The notes: generated from the letters alone by a model not told the origin. Shown: positions 17,115 to 26,315, counted from the stretch's first letter. The stretch: 64,000 nucleotides of DNA from Ignavibacteriae bacterium HGW-Ignavibacteriae-2 (GCA_002839805.1 PGYT01000006.1:1-64000), one strand, 5' to 3'. A program made the numbers and translations.

Positions 17115-19148
17115 TCACCTCGTAATATATTTATTGAACCATTCGAACATTGTATTCCACCAGAAACGGGCATTTTGTGGTTTAGTTACAAAATGTGTTT
17201 CTTCAGGGAAATATACAAATTTACTTTCTACGCCTCTTTTTTGCAACGCAGTAAATAATTCAAATGCTTGTCCTTCCGGTACGCGGAAATCTTTTCCTCC
17301 ATGTACAACTAACATTGGTGTCTTAAAATTCTGAACAAAATTACTCGGGGACCACTTTTCATAAATATCTTTGCTTTCCCATGGTGTTCCGTTGTATTCC
17401 CACTCGGGGAACCAGAGTTCTTCCGTTGTTCCATACATGCTAATAAGATTATAAACGCCGTCGTGGCATAATAAAGCGTTAAATCTATCGGTGTGCCCTT
17501 CAATCCAATTGATCATATAACCGCCATAAGAGGCGCCGGCGGCAAATGTATTTTCCTTATCAATAAATTTATAATTTTCTATAGCGTAATCGTAAGCGTT
17601 CATTAAATCTATATATACTTTACCGCCCCAGTCTTTTGAAATTTCATCAGTAAATTTTTGTCCATATCCAGTACTGCCTCGCGGATTAGGGGCAACAACC
17701 ACGTAACCTTTGGAGGCGAACATTTGAGTGTTCCAGCGATAATGGAAGTTATCATCCCAATGTCCCTGTGGTCCGCCATGTATTAGAAATATTAATGGAT
17801 ACTTTTTCGAAGGATCGAAAAATGGAGGTTTTACGAGTATCGATTGAACTTTAGCACCCTCGGCGCCGTCGCTCCAAAAAGTTTCAATGTCATTCATTTC
17901 AAGTTTGGAGAGTAGCTCTTTATTCATAAATGTAAGCTGTTTTAATTCTTTACTTTCCAGATTAAATGAAAATGCTTCCGATGGAAGGTTGTTTCTTTGC
18001 TGATCGAAGTACAATGTTTTACCGTCGGGAGAAATATTAAGTGAGGAATTCACCCTTTCTTTTAATACTATTTCATTTGATCCCGATTCGACATCAATTT
18101 TATATATCGAATTATAAATTTCATACGCTGCGGTATAATAAATACTTTTTGAATCGGGCGACCAAATAAATTCACCAACGGAAATATCGTACATCCCGGA
18201 TAGTTCGTTCAACTCTCCTGTATTTCTTTCGTAAAGCATTAAAGCTTGTTTATCTGCTTCAAATCCTGCCCTCGCCATTGAGACAAATGCTATGTATTTA
18301 CCGTCGGGAGAATATACCGGCTGATTGTCGTTTCCCTCACTCTTTGAAATTTTTTTGAATGAAGTGGCTTTATTTTCTTGTAAGTCATTTAGATTCAATA
18401 TAAAAATATCGTTATTAGTTGAGGTAGCGAGCATCTCCGATTGATTCATTGTAAACACCACTTCATTCCCATCCGGAGAAATATTAAAATCGTTTGAACT
18501 GCCCAAAGCGATTGGGGGGACATCATAATTACTATTCAAAGTGAGATCAGAATATTTTTTCGATTTCAAATCATAAGAAAACAGATGGCTTCTTTTTGGT
18601 CCGCGCCAATCATCCCAATGGCGGTACATCAATTCTTCAAACACCATTACATTAACTTTGCTGGCGGCAATTTCATCGTCTTTGTTCTTGTTACATTCTT
18701 GCGTTAAACACTCGGGATATACGCTTGAGATGAATAAAATCTTTGTTCCGTCAGCCGACCATCTTACATCTGAACAGCCTGTATATAAATCGGTTACTTG
18801 TATATCGTTTTTCCCGTTTAGATCGCAGATTCTTATTTGACCTTTCATTTGATATGACAATTTTCCGTCAGGTGTAAATGCGGGAGAAGTTTCATTATCC
18901 TTAGAATTTTTTATTGGGCGCAGATTAGTGCCGTCGCTATTTATTATGTAAATATCGCTTTGTCCGCTATTCTGTTCCATATCATAAATTTTAACGGCGA
19001 ACGCAACTGTTTTTCCATCGGGAGAAAGCGTAACGTTCGACACACGTTTCATCGCCCACATGTCCTCAACTGTAATTGCTTTTTTTTGCTGGGCTTGAAT
19101 TGAAAATACAAACAATAGTGAGATTATAATTATTTTTATGGATCTCAT
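17115..19148 (-). CDS. Exported S9 prolyl-oligopeptidase-type serine peptidase
   Basis: 677 residues. Signal peptide 1-19 (MRSIKIIIISLLFVFSIQAQ). Residues about 30-400 are TolB/WD-like beta-propeller repeats with recurring SPDGK motifs (at least six). The C-terminal alpha/beta-hydrolase domain has the catalytic triad S540 (GASYGGYM), D620 (HGGKDFRVP) and H652 (ETHFV). This matches dipeptidyl- or acylaminoacyl-peptidases of subfamily S9C. Expected to act in the periplasm on small peptides. Downstream the DUF1232 gene follows after 4 bases. Class is certain; peptide preference is not known. Confidence 0.92.
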   Translation of the reverse strand: MRSIKIIIISLLFVFSIQAQQKKAITVEDMWAMKRVSNVTLSPDGKTVAFAVKIYDMEQNSGQSDIYIINSDGTNLRPIKNSKDNETSPAFTPDGKLSYQMKGQIRICDLNGKNDIQVTDLYTGCSDVRWSADGTKILFISSVYPECLTQECNKNKDDEIAASKVNVMVFEELMYRHWDDWRGPKRSHLFSYDLKSKKYSDLTLNSNYDVPPIALGSSNDFNISPDGNEVVFTMNQSEMLATSTNNDIFILNLNDLQENKATSFKKISKSEGNDNQPVYSPDGKYIAFVSMARAGFEADKQALMLYERNTGELNELSGMYDISVGEFIWSPDSKSIYYTAAYEIYNSIYKIDVESGSNEIVLKERVNSSLNISPDGKTLYFDQQRNNLPSEAFSFNLESKELKQLTFMNKELLSKLEMNDIETFWSDGAEGAKVQSILVKPPFFDPSKKYPLIFLIHGGPQGHWDDNFHYRWNTQMFASKGYVVVAPNPRGSTGYGQKFTDEISKDWGGKVYIDLMNAYDYAIENYKFIDKENTFAAGASYGGYMINWIEGHTDRFNALLCHDGVYNLISMYGTTEELWFPEWEYNGTPWESKDIYEKWSPSNFVQNFKTPMLVVHGGKDFRVPEGQAFELFTALQKRGVESKFVYFPEETHFVTKPQNARFWWNTMFEWFNKYITR

Positions 19149-19265
19149 TTAAAAAACTCCACAATATGTTTAATGGTACGTCCAAATTAGTAATAAGTAC
19201 ATCAATATTAAACCACAATAGGCAAATAATTAGTTTAATTGATTTTTAGAAGAGTGGAGATAAAT

Positions 19266-19445
19266 TTGAAAAAATTATTAATTGCAGTGATAGGGTTTTT
19301 ATTAATATTTATTGGAATCCTCTTACTTGTACTGCCCGGACCGGGAATTTTATTAATTATACTGGGATTATTGGTTTTGGCGACTGAATTCACCTGGGCT
19401 AAAACAATTTATGATAAATTTAAAAAATGGTTGAAGAAAAAATAA
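19266..19445 (+). CDS. Tiny PGPG-motif membrane protein (PGPGW-like)
   Basis: 59 residues with a hydrophobic hairpin: IAVIGFLLIFIGILLLVL, then LPGPG, then ILLIILGLLVLATEFTW, and a basic tail KKWLKKK. The motif and layout match the PGPGW family of putative transmembrane proteins; here the residue after PGPG is Ile instead of Trp. The start chosen is TTG at 19266, six bases after GGAG; the frame also opens at TTG 19239 without a ribosome-binding site. Single gene with an overlapping terminator. Function unknown. Confidence 0.7.
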   Translation: MKKLLIAVIGFLLIFIGILLLVLPGPGILLIILGLLVLATEFTWAKTIYDKFKKWLKKK

Positions 19446-19458
19446 ATTTTCTTCAACC
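19429..19458. terminator. Bidirectional terminator shared by the PGPG gene and lysA
   Basis: Perfect 12-bp arms GGTTGAAGAAAA (19429-19440) and TTTTCTTCAACC (19447-19458) with a 6-nt loop. On the plus strand it is followed by TATAATTTTTTT, on the minus strand by ATTTTTTAAATTT. The left arm lies inside the last codons of the small membrane protein, so its Lys-rich tail is partly shaped by the stem. Confidence 0.75.
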
Positions 19459-19468
19459 TATAATTTTT

Positions 19469-20743
19469 TTACGCGTGCAGTTCGTCAATTATTTTTTCAT
19501 CGTACAGCAGATGCTCAAATGTTTCACGGCTTCTCGCTAAAAATATTTTATCTTTATCAACAATCACTTCCGGTGGTCGTCTTCTCGCGTTATAATTAGA
19601 AGCCATTACCATCCCGTAAGCTCCTGCCGACATAACCGCAAGAAGATCATTCGCTTTGCAGCCCGTTATAGTTCTGTCTTTTCCAAGGAAATCGCCGCTT
19701 TCACATACCGGTCCAACTACGTCAGCAACTATTTCTTCCTCCATGTTTTTCTCAACAGGCTGAATATGGTGATAAGCTTTATAAATGCTGGGACGCAGTA
19801 AATCAGTCATTGCCGCGTCTACAACAATAAAATTTTTCGCGTTATTTGATTTCGTGTACAAAACTTCGGTAATTAGCGCGCCGCCATTTGCAGTTAGGAA
19901 TCTGCCAGGCTCAAAAAATATTTCACAGTCGAGCTGCTTAAAAATTGGGATAAGCGCATCAGCTAATTCAGCAGGTGTAAATGGAACCTCATTCAGATAC
20001 TTGATTCCGAATCCGCCGCCAATATCGAAATGTTCTATTTTAATACCTCGTGAAATTATTTTTTTTGTCAATTCGGTCATTTTAATTACAGCTTCCACAT
20101 ATGGATCCAGTGAAGTTATTTGGGACCCGATGTGCATATCAATTCCACAGAGATTTACATTGCTTAAAGACGAGCACTCCAAAAACATCTCCAAAGCTTT
20201 GGACGAGTCAATACCGAATTTATTTTCCGCCAGCCCCGTTGATATATAAGGATGAGTTTGAGGGTCTACATCGGGATTAACTCTTATTGCAACGGGCGCT
20301 ACTTTTCCCATTTCGCCGGCAATTTTATTTATCTGGTAAACTTCTTCGAGGGACTCGGCTTTAATCATAAGCACATCGTGCTCTAAACCCAGTTTAATTT
20401 CATCCTTAGTTTTGCCCACGCCAGTTAATAACATTCTTTTAGGATCGGCTCCAATTTTAAGAGCGCGGTATAATTCACCAACGGAGTTAACGTCAATTCC
20501 GCTGCCCAAATCGTAAAAAAGTTTCATTACGTTTAGATTAAAATTTGATTTGGCGGCGAAAAATATTTTGTGGTTAACGGATTCGAAAGCAGATGTAAAT
20601 TCCGAATATCGATCGCGCATAAAATTTTTACTGTAAACATATAACGGAGTTCCGTATAGTTTAGATAGTTCTTTTAAAGGGATGTTTTCACAATAGAGCT
20701 CATTGTTTTTATAGCTGAAGTATTCGGAATCCATATAATCCAT
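19469..20743 (-). CDS. lysA: Diaminopimelate decarboxylase
   Basis: PLP enzyme that makes L-lysine from meso-diaminopimelate. 424 residues with the fold-type III PLP lysine in FFAAKSNFN (about 64-72), the HIGSQI motif, GGGFGI, the PLP-phosphate segment and the C-terminal CESGDFLGKDR that contributes across the dimer. Length is normal. Cytoplasmic. Starts at ATG 20743; it diverges from the regulator gene with 187 bases between the starts and ends at a terminator shared with the small membrane protein. Confidence 0.94.
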   Translation of the reverse strand: MDYMDSEYFSYKNNELYCENIPLKELSKLYGTPLYVYSKNFMRDRYSEFTSAFESVNHKIFFAAKSNFNLNVMKLFYDLGSGIDVNSVGELYRALKIGADPKRMLLTGVGKTKDEIKLGLEHDVLMIKAESLEEVYQINKIAGEMGKVAPVAIRVNPDVDPQTHPYISTGLAENKFGIDSSKALEMFLECSSLSNVNLCGIDMHIGSQITSLDPYVEAVIKMTELTKKIISRGIKIEHFDIGGGFGIKYLNEVPFTPAELADALIPIFKQLDCEIFFEPGRFLTANGGALITEVLYTKSNNAKNFIVVDAAMTDLLRPSIYKAYHHIQPVEKNMEEEIVADVVGPVCESGDFLGKDRTITGCKANDLLAVMSAGAYGMVMASNYNARRRPPEVIVDKDKIFLARSRETFEHLLYDEKIIDELHA

Positions 20744-20863
20744 TTTTGTCCGTCCATTAATTTCAAAAAATAATTCAACAAATATAAAAAATTATGCTTG
20801 TTAAATTGTTCTTTTGATGAAGAACTTTCTAAAAGTTTGTTTTATAGAGTGAAACAAAAATGC

Positions 20864-20892
20864 TTGACAAAAAGATCTGATATTCATATGTT
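20864..20892 (+). promoter_or_regulatory. Candidate sigma-70-like promoter of the regulator gene
   Basis: TTGACA (20864-20869), 17-bp spacer, TATGTT (20887-20892). The palindromic site begins four bases downstream, so a protein bound there would block this promoter. Confidence 0.5.
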
Positions 20893-20895
20893 TTA

Positions 20896-20915
20896 AACGT
20901 TTGAAAAATTTCAAA
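20896..20915 (+). promoter_or_regulatory. Palindromic operator copy 1 (before the GbsR-type regulator)
   Basis: Core of two inverted 7-base halves TTTGAAA and TTTCAAA with a 2-base centre (20900-20915). The left half is extended to AACGTTTGAAA as in copy 2, while the right half decays after TTTCAAA. It lies between the promoter and the start codon at 20931, which suggests autoregulation. Confidence 0.65.
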
Positions 20916-20930
20916 TATAAAAAACAGAAT

Positions 20931-21416
20931 ATGGATAAAGCAGAAAAGTTAAAAGAAGATTTTATAATGAACTTTGGCTGGGCCTACAAAGCATTTGGTC
21001 TGAGCAAATTGATGGGCCACGTTGTGGCGCTGCTGCTTTTTTCACCCAAACCTCTTTCGCTCGATGAAATAACAGAATCCCTTAAAAGAAGCAAAGGTCC
21101 CGTAAGCCAAATAACCCGCAGACTTAGGGATAAAAATTTAATAAGAAGAGTTTGGCAACCGACTAGTCGAAAAGACTATTACGAAATTCAACCCGATATT
21201 TTTGAAAACGCTTTCAGAAATAATCTCGAAATGGTTAGAAATAACTACAAATTAGCGCAGAAATTTAGAACTCAAATTAAAGACCAAAATGTGCAGGAAG
21301 CTGAAATTCTGTCCGCCCGTTTGGAAGAAATGCAAAGTTTCTACGAATTGATGGACAAAAAGTACAGGGAATTTCTGGACGAATGGGATGACGAACGCGC
21401 TAAGTTACTAGGTTAA
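20931..21416 (+). CDS. GbsR/MarR-type winged-helix transcriptional regulator
   Basis: 161 residues. The DNA-binding winged helix covers about 25-95: LLFSPKPLSLDEITESLKRS, KGPVSQITRRLRDKNLIRRV and a wing with RKDYYEI. The C-terminal part is a long helical region (RNNLEMVRNNYKLAQKF onward) that should form the dimer. The pattern of starting with GWAYKAFGLSKLMGHVVALL fits the GbsR group. Start is ATG at 20931; the open frame goes back to TTG 20901 but that lies inside the operator. The same palindrome is found before this gene and before the downstream operon, so it very likely controls both. The ligand is unknown. Confidence 0.83.
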   Translation: MDKAEKLKEDFIMNFGWAYKAFGLSKLMGHVVALLLFSPKPLSLDEITESLKRSKGPVSQITRRLRDKNLIRRVWQPTSRKDYYEIQPDIFENAFRNNLEMVRNNYKLAQKFRTQIKDQNVQEAEILSARLEEMQSFYELMDKKYREFLDEWDDERAKLLG

Positions 21417-21453
21417 TTAAAAGATTTAACGAACTATATATTCCTATAGACTG

Positions 21454-21477
21454 AACGTTTGAAAAATTTCAAACGTT
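21454..21477 (+). promoter_or_regulatory. Palindromic operator copy 2 (before the catabolic operon)
   Basis: Perfect inverted repeat with 11-base arms (AACGTTTGAAA and its complement) and a 2-base centre, 23 bases before the SDR start codon. It contains the entire core of copy 1, so both are read as sites for the regulator encoded between them. Confidence 0.75.
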
Positions 21478-21500
21478 GCAAAACAACAAAAGAGGACTAC

Positions 21501-22244
21501 ATGGAAAGACTTAAAAACAAAATCGCGGTAATTACAGGCGGATCGCAGGGAATTGGCAGAGCCACAGTTGAAAAATTTGTGAATGAAGGCTGCAAAGTGG
21601 CTATATGGGATATCGATGAAGTAAGTGGAGAAACATTATCCAATGATTTGAACGCCAAAGGATTCGATACCTTCTTTCAAAAAGTAAATGTCGCGGATAT
21701 GGATAACGTGCAAGCTGCGGTAAAGTCCACATTGGCAAAATACGGCACAATAGATATCCTTGTGAATAATGCGGGAATTACAAAAGACGCCACTCTTAAA
21801 AAAATGACGCCCGAACAATGGCAGAAAGTAATTGACGTAAACTTAACAGGCGTGTTCAATTGTACAAGTTCAATTTCAACTGTTATGCTTGAAAAAGGAA
21901 CTGGGCGAATATTAAACGCGTCATCGGTAGTTGGGCTTTATGGAAATTTCGGACAAACAAATTATGTGGCCACAAAAGCTGGTGTTATTGGGATGACTAA
22001 AGTTTGGGCCAGAGAACTCGGCAGAAAAGGAATTACCGTTAATGCCGTAGCTCCGGGATTTATTGCTACCGAAATGGTTAAAGCTATGCCCGAAAATGTT
22101 ATAAAAATGATGGAAGATAAAACTCCGGTTGGACGATTAGGTAAACCTGAAGATATCGCCAACGCCTATTTGTTTTTATCGAGCGACGAAGCATCATTTA
22201 TAAACGGTGCCGTATTAAGTGTAGATGGTGGAATTGTAATTTAA
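21501..22244 (+). CDS. FabG/PhaB-like 3-oxoacyl reductase (SDR family)
   Basis: 247 residues, classical SDR: TGGSQGIGR (about 12-20), NNAGIT (about 88-93), catalytic serine S141/S142 in NASSVVG, Y155 and K159 in YVATK, then VAPGFIATEM. It looks like a 3-oxoacyl-ACP or acetoacetyl-CoA reductase, and could act as a 3-hydroxyacyl(-CoA) dehydrogenase. Start ATG 21501 is preceded by AGAGGAC; the frame is open to TTG 21459 inside the operator and that start is rejected. First gene of the operon under operator 2; the next start is 10 bases on. In this setting I think it interconverts hydroxy and keto groups on the imported acid, not housekeeping fatty-acid synthesis, but that is inferred. Confidence 0.83.
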   Translation: MERLKNKIAVITGGSQGIGRATVEKFVNEGCKVAIWDIDEVSGETLSNDLNAKGFDTFFQKVNVADMDNVQAAVKSTLAKYGTIDILVNNAGITKDATLKKMTPEQWQKVIDVNLTGVFNCTSSISTVMLEKGTGRILNASSVVGLYGNFGQTNYVATKAGVIGMTKVWARELGRKGITVNAVAPGFIATEMVKAMPENVIKMMEDKTPVGRLGKPEDIANAYLFLSSDEASFINGAVLSVDGGIVI

Positions 22245-22254
22245 CAGGAAAATT

Positions 22255-23244
22255 ATGAGAAATGCGGTAATACACTCCAGCGGATTTTACGTCCCTGAAA
22301 AAATAATAAGCAATAAATATTTTGACGATTTACTCGGCGAAGAAGTAAGTCCATGGTTGGAGAAACATGTTCAAATATACGAAAGACGATGGTGCGCCGA
22401 TAACGAATCGACGGCGGATCTAGCGAAGGAAGCAATTAAAAACGCCATGCAAAACGGTGGGGTTAAACCCGAAGAAATCGATCTGCTTATTATAGCAACG
22501 GACACACCGGAGTTTATCTCTCCTTCAACATCCTCAAAAGTACAATTTGAGCTGGGACTTATAAACGCAGGCACATTCGATGTAAATACTGCTTGCGCGG
22601 GTTTTGTTACGGCGCTGGATATGGCGTCCAAATATATACGTGATGACGAACAATATAAGACTGTAGCCGTAGTGGGCGCGTACGCGATGAGTAAATATTT
22701 AAATATGTTAGATAAAAAAACGGTTAACCTATTTGCCGACGGCGCCGGAGCTTTTATACTTAAAGCCGAAGAAAACAGCGGCAGAGGTTTTCTGGCGAGC
22801 AGACTTATTACCAAAGGTCAATATTATGATTATATGGGAATATTTGCCGGAGGAACTTTTAAACCTATTTCTGCTGAATTGGTTGATACGGTTGAACCAA
22901 AACTTCAGATACGTAAAAAATTCCCCCCTGAATTAAATCCCGAAATATGGTCGGACATAGCGAAAAATTTATCTGATAGGACTAATATACCTTTGAACGA
23001 AGTTGATATGTACTTCCTTACGCAGATAAATATTAATAGCATTTTTGAAACTATGGAAAAACTAAACCAGCCGAAAGAGAAAGCTCAAACAAGTATGCAT
23101 TATTACGGTTACACCGGTTCGGCATGTATACCAATCGCTTTTTGCGATGCTTTAGAAAAAGGAAAAATTAAAAGGGGCGACAACATATTTTTCATTGGAT
23201 CCGGCGGCGGTTTAGCTTTTGCCGGAACCGCATTCAAATATTAA
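22255..23244 (+). CDS. KAS III-like protein lacking the catalytic His and Asn
   Basis: 329 residues with the two-half thiolase-like fold of FabH. The nucleophile is kept: C114 in NTACAGF. Against E. coli FabH the catalytic His of PHQAN aligns with T256 (LTQIN), and the Asn of HGNTSAAS aligns with Y286 (YGYTGSAC). The C-terminal GSGGGLAFAG loop is kept. A Cys without His/Asn cannot work as a normal decarboxylating ketosynthase; it may be an acyl-transfer, hydrolase-like or partner subunit of the second KAS III-like protein in this operon. It lies 10 bases after the SDR and 9 before the transporter gene. Family certain, role unknown. Confidence 0.8.
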   Translation: MRNAVIHSSGFYVPEKIISNKYFDDLLGEEVSPWLEKHVQIYERRWCADNESTADLAKEAIKNAMQNGGVKPEEIDLLIIATDTPEFISPSTSSKVQFELGLINAGTFDVNTACAGFVTALDMASKYIRDDEQYKTVAVVGAYAMSKYLNMLDKKTVNLFADGAGAFILKAEENSGRGFLASRLITKGQYYDYMGIFAGGTFKPISAELVDTVEPKLQIRKKFPPELNPEIWSDIAKNLSDRTNIPLNEVDMYFLTQININSIFETMEKLNQPKEKAQTSMHYYGYTGSACIPIAFCDALEKGKIKRGDNIFFIGSGGGLAFAGTAFKY

Positions 23245-23253
23245 TGGCAAACT

Positions 23254-24804
23254 ATGGCAACAACTGAACAAGTTATTGGAACCTGGATTTTAATAACAAT
23301 TTACTCATCCATAATAATTTATTTTGTGGTTAGAGGAGCATTAAAGATTAAAAACATTTCCGATTACGCGGTAGGGAACATAAATTTTTCACCCTCCGCA
23401 GTAGGACTTTCTCTGGCCGCTACTATGACAAGCGCAGCAACGTTTGTAATAAATCCCGGACTTATAGCCAATTTCGGTCTTAGCGCTTTTATAGCTTATG
23501 GATTAGTATTTCCTCTGGGAGCGGTTTTGTCCTTAATTCTGCTCACTAAAAGTTTTAGGAAATACGGACAAACTGTAAAAGCACTCTCGTTGGCTCAATG
23601 GATTGGGAACAGATATAAAAATGAGAGATACGCCTTTTTTATGGCTGTACTGTCTCTGCTCCTAATTACATTCATAGTTTTGATAATTGTGGCCTTGACT
23701 AAAGTGCTCTCAAAAGCGCTTAACTTGGACGAGTTATACATATTATTCGGAATTGTAATATTTGTTTTCGGATATATGATGTTCGGCGGCGCTAATTCCA
23801 TGGTATACACAAATACCGTTCAGGGAATTGTAATGCTTATCGTAGCGTTTATTCTGCTTGGTTCTGGATATGAATATTTTCGTGATGGCATTTCGGGATT
23901 TTTTAACGAATTGGCAGCAATAGCTCCAAGTTTAACTGACACTACTGTCCCTTCAAGCCCATTATTCAGAGATTATTTCGAGATAATTATTTGTCAGTTT
24001 ATTGTTGGTGTGGCTGTTGTATGTCAGCCGCATATAATTACAAAATCGCTGCTGCTTAAAAAAGAAAGCGATGTTAACAGGTATTTACTTGTTGGTGTAA
24101 TAGTTGAAATAATATTTTTCTTAGTTGTTTTCGCCGGATTTTACGCGAGGTTAACTTTCCCCGATTTATCAATTGAAGGAGTAGCATTAAAAAACGACGG
24201 AATTATTCCCGCTTATGTTATAAAAATATTCTCCGATGGAATTGTCTCCGTTTTGGTAGGATTGCTAGTAATACTGGGACTTATTTCAGCGGGTATGTCG
24301 ACTCTGGAAGGATTGATTCAATCATTATCTACTACAATAACTTCAGATATAATTAAACCGTTATTAAAAAACAGAATTACATCCGATAAAACTTTAATAA
24401 CCATTAATAAGATAACTATAGCGCTGTTAGCAGTTGTTTCAATAATTATTTCTTACGATCAATTGATAAACCCGAAATTATCAGTTGCAATTCTGGCGCA
24501 GAACGGTGTGTACGCTTATTTCTCAGCGGCGTTTATTCCTATATTGTTCGGAATATTTTTTAAAGATGTGGATATAAAAGCGCCGTTGTTCGCTTCAATT
24601 ACGGCATTGGTAGTTCATTTCGGAATATACTACGGACTTCCAGCGCTCGTGGAAACTTTCGGAATATCTTTCGGATACTTTACTAAATATTTGGTTGGCG
24701 GAATCAGAAATCCAGCCATTTCTTCAGCTACGGCAATTATCGTTTCCACTTTAGTCGGAACAACTATACACTTTTTTACTAAAAAAAATAGTTTAACAAA
24801 ATGA
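23254..24804 (+). CDS. Sodium:solute symporter (SSS family)
   Basis: 516 residues with about 13 hydrophobic helices covering most of the length. SSS features are visible: SDYAVG after helix 1, SLAATMTSAATFVINPG in helix 2 region (a known unwound, sodium- and substrate-binding helix in this fold), and LISAGMSTLEGLIQSLSTT in the middle of the second repeat. Inner-membrane, sodium-driven uptake of a small organic solute, probably a carboxylate because a CoA ligase follows. Its stop overlaps the ligase start by 4 bases (ATGA at 24801-24804), so the two are coupled. Substrate is not predictable. Confidence 0.88.
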   Translation: MATTEQVIGTWILITIYSSIIIYFVVRGALKIKNISDYAVGNINFSPSAVGLSLAATMTSAATFVINPGLIANFGLSAFIAYGLVFPLGAVLSLILLTKSFRKYGQTVKALSLAQWIGNRYKNERYAFFMAVLSLLLITFIVLIIVALTKVLSKALNLDELYILFGIVIFVFGYMMFGGANSMVYTNTVQGIVMLIVAFILLGSGYEYFRDGISGFFNELAAIAPSLTDTTVPSSPLFRDYFEIIICQFIVGVAVVCQPHIITKSLLLKKESDVNRYLLVGVIVEIIFFLVVFAGFYARLTFPDLSIEGVALKNDGIIPAYVIKIFSDGIVSVLVGLLVILGLISAGMSTLEGLIQSLSTTITSDIIKPLLKNRITSDKTLITINKITIALLAVVSIIISYDQLINPKLSVAILAQNGVYAYFSAAFIPILFGIFFKDVDIKAPLFASITALVVHFGIYYGLPALVETFGISFGYFTKYLVGGIRNPAISSATAIIVSTLVGTTIHFFTKKNSLTK

Positions 24805-26315
24805 ATCAATTTGACTGGATCGCCAAATGGGCGCTGTATAATGAGGAAGCAAAAGCTGTTAAAGAATTTGAAACAGGAAAAGAACTTACATATGGGCAGC
24901 TCAATAGAATAGCTAATCGTGTATCCTCGGTTTTCTTAAATGAATATAAACTGAAGAAAGGTGACAGGGTAGCAGTTCTCGCGGAAAATTGTTCAGAGTA
25001 TATTATTCTTTTTAGCGTTATGCAAAAAACCGGACTTGTTCTTGTGCCTTTAAATTTTAGACTTACATCTCCGGAATTAAATTATATTCTGGAAAACGCG
25101 GAAGCTTCACTGGTTATAACAGAAACTAAATTTCTTGAAAAAATTACAGCGACAGATGCTTACAACAGTGTAAAAAATAAATTGATCTTGAAAGATTTTG
25201 AAATTATTTGTGCGCGCGGTAATGATAACCACGCACCCGATTTTAAATCAGCCCGGCTAAATGAAAACGATCCGCTTTTTATTTTATATACATCCGGCAC
25301 AACCGCTTTTCCTAAAGGAGCAATCTACACTCATAAAATGTTATTCTGGAACAGTATTAACACTGAAATCCGTTTGGACATTACCTCGAGCGATATTTCT
25401 CTTGATGTAGCGCCTCCATTTCATACAGGTTTCTGGAATGTTCTCTTAACTCCGTTTATTCATCACGGGGCATATACAATACTGATGAAAAATTTTGACG
25501 CGGAAAATGTATTAAACCTAATTGAAAAAGAGAAACTGACTATATGGTGGGCGGTTCCTACTATGCTTAAGATGATATCCGAAACTTCGCTTTTCAAACA
25601 AACTGATATATCGAATCTAAGATATATGGTTGTCGGCGGCGAAGCTATGCCTATTCCACTTATCAAAAAATGGCATTCTAAAAATGTGCCTATTAGACAG
25701 GGATACGGACTTACAGAGGTTGGACCTAATATTACATCACTGCCGGAAAAAGACGCCATAACCAAACAAGGTTCTATCGGTACTCCTAATTTTTATGTTG
25801 AAACAAAAATTGTTGACGATAAAGGGAATGAAATTACTGGAAGCGGTGGAGGAGAACTATTATTAAAAGGACCTAATGTTACCCCGGGCTATTGGAAAAA
25901 CGATGAAGCTACTGAAAATACAATTGTTGACGGATGGTTTCATACGGGTGATGTAGTAAGCAGGGATGATGACGGTTATTTCTATGTTATAGACAGAATA
26001 AAAAACATGTATATCTCCGGCGGCGAAAATGTTTATCCAGCAGAAGTGGAACACCTGATACGTAAACTGCCCGGAATTAACGATTTGATTATTATCGGTG
26101 TCCCTGATGAAAAATGGGGGGAAGCAGGTAAAGCGTTTATTGTTAAAGAAAAAGATATACAAATAAACGAAAAAGATATTCTCGATTATTGCAGGGCAAA
26201 TCTGGCAAAATATAAAATTCCTAAATACGTTGAATTTATAGATGAATTACCGAAAAATGATGCCGGTAAAGTTGACAGAAAAAAACTTAAACAACAAGAT
26301 TCGGATATTAGCTGA
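24801..26315 (+). CDS. AMP-forming acyl-CoA ligase
   Basis: 504 residues, ANL superfamily. AMP-binding motif YTSGTTAFPKGA (about 166-177), YGLTEVGPN (A5), WFHTGDV (A7), and the C-terminal catalytic lysine region PKNDAGKVDRKKL. Activates a carboxylic acid to its CoA thioester through an acyl-AMP. Translationally coupled to the transporter upstream and overlapping the next gene by 1 base, so it most likely activates the imported substrate. Overall it looks like medium-chain fatty acid or aromatic acid ligases; chain preference cannot be told. Confidence 0.9.
   Translation: MNQFDWIAKWALYNEEAKAVKEFETGKELTYGQLNRIANRVSSVFLNEYKLKKGDRVAVLAENCSEYIILFSVMQKTGLVLVPLNFRLTSPELNYILENAEASLVITETKFLEKITATDAYNSVKNKLILKDFEIICARGNDNHAPDFKSARLNENDPLFILYTSGTTAFPKGAIYTHKMLFWNSINTEIRLDITSSDISLDVAPPFHTGFWNVLLTPFIHHGAYTILMKNFDAENVLNLIEKEKLTIWWAVPTMLKMISETSLFKQTDISNLRYMVVGGEAMPIPLIKKWHSKNVPIRQGYGLTEVGPNITSLPEKDAITKQGSIGTPNFYVETKIVDDKGNEITGSGGGELLLKGPNVTPGYWKNDEATENTIVDGWFHTGDVVSRDDDGYFYVIDRIKNMYISGGENVYPAEVEHLIRKLPGINDLIIIGVPDEKWGEAGKAFIVKEKDIQINEKDILDYCRANLAKYKIPKYVEFIDELPKNDAGKVDRKKLKQQDSDIS

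Noticed and set aside
21459-21500. Extended N-terminus of the SDR reductase from TTG 21459
   Set aside because: That start is inside the palindromic operator and lacks a ribosome-binding site; ATG 21501 with AGAGGAC gives the usual SDR N-terminus.
22371-22814. 147-residue minus-strand frame
   Set aside because: Antisense shadow of the first KAS III-like gene, low-complexity Ser/Ala-rich translation.
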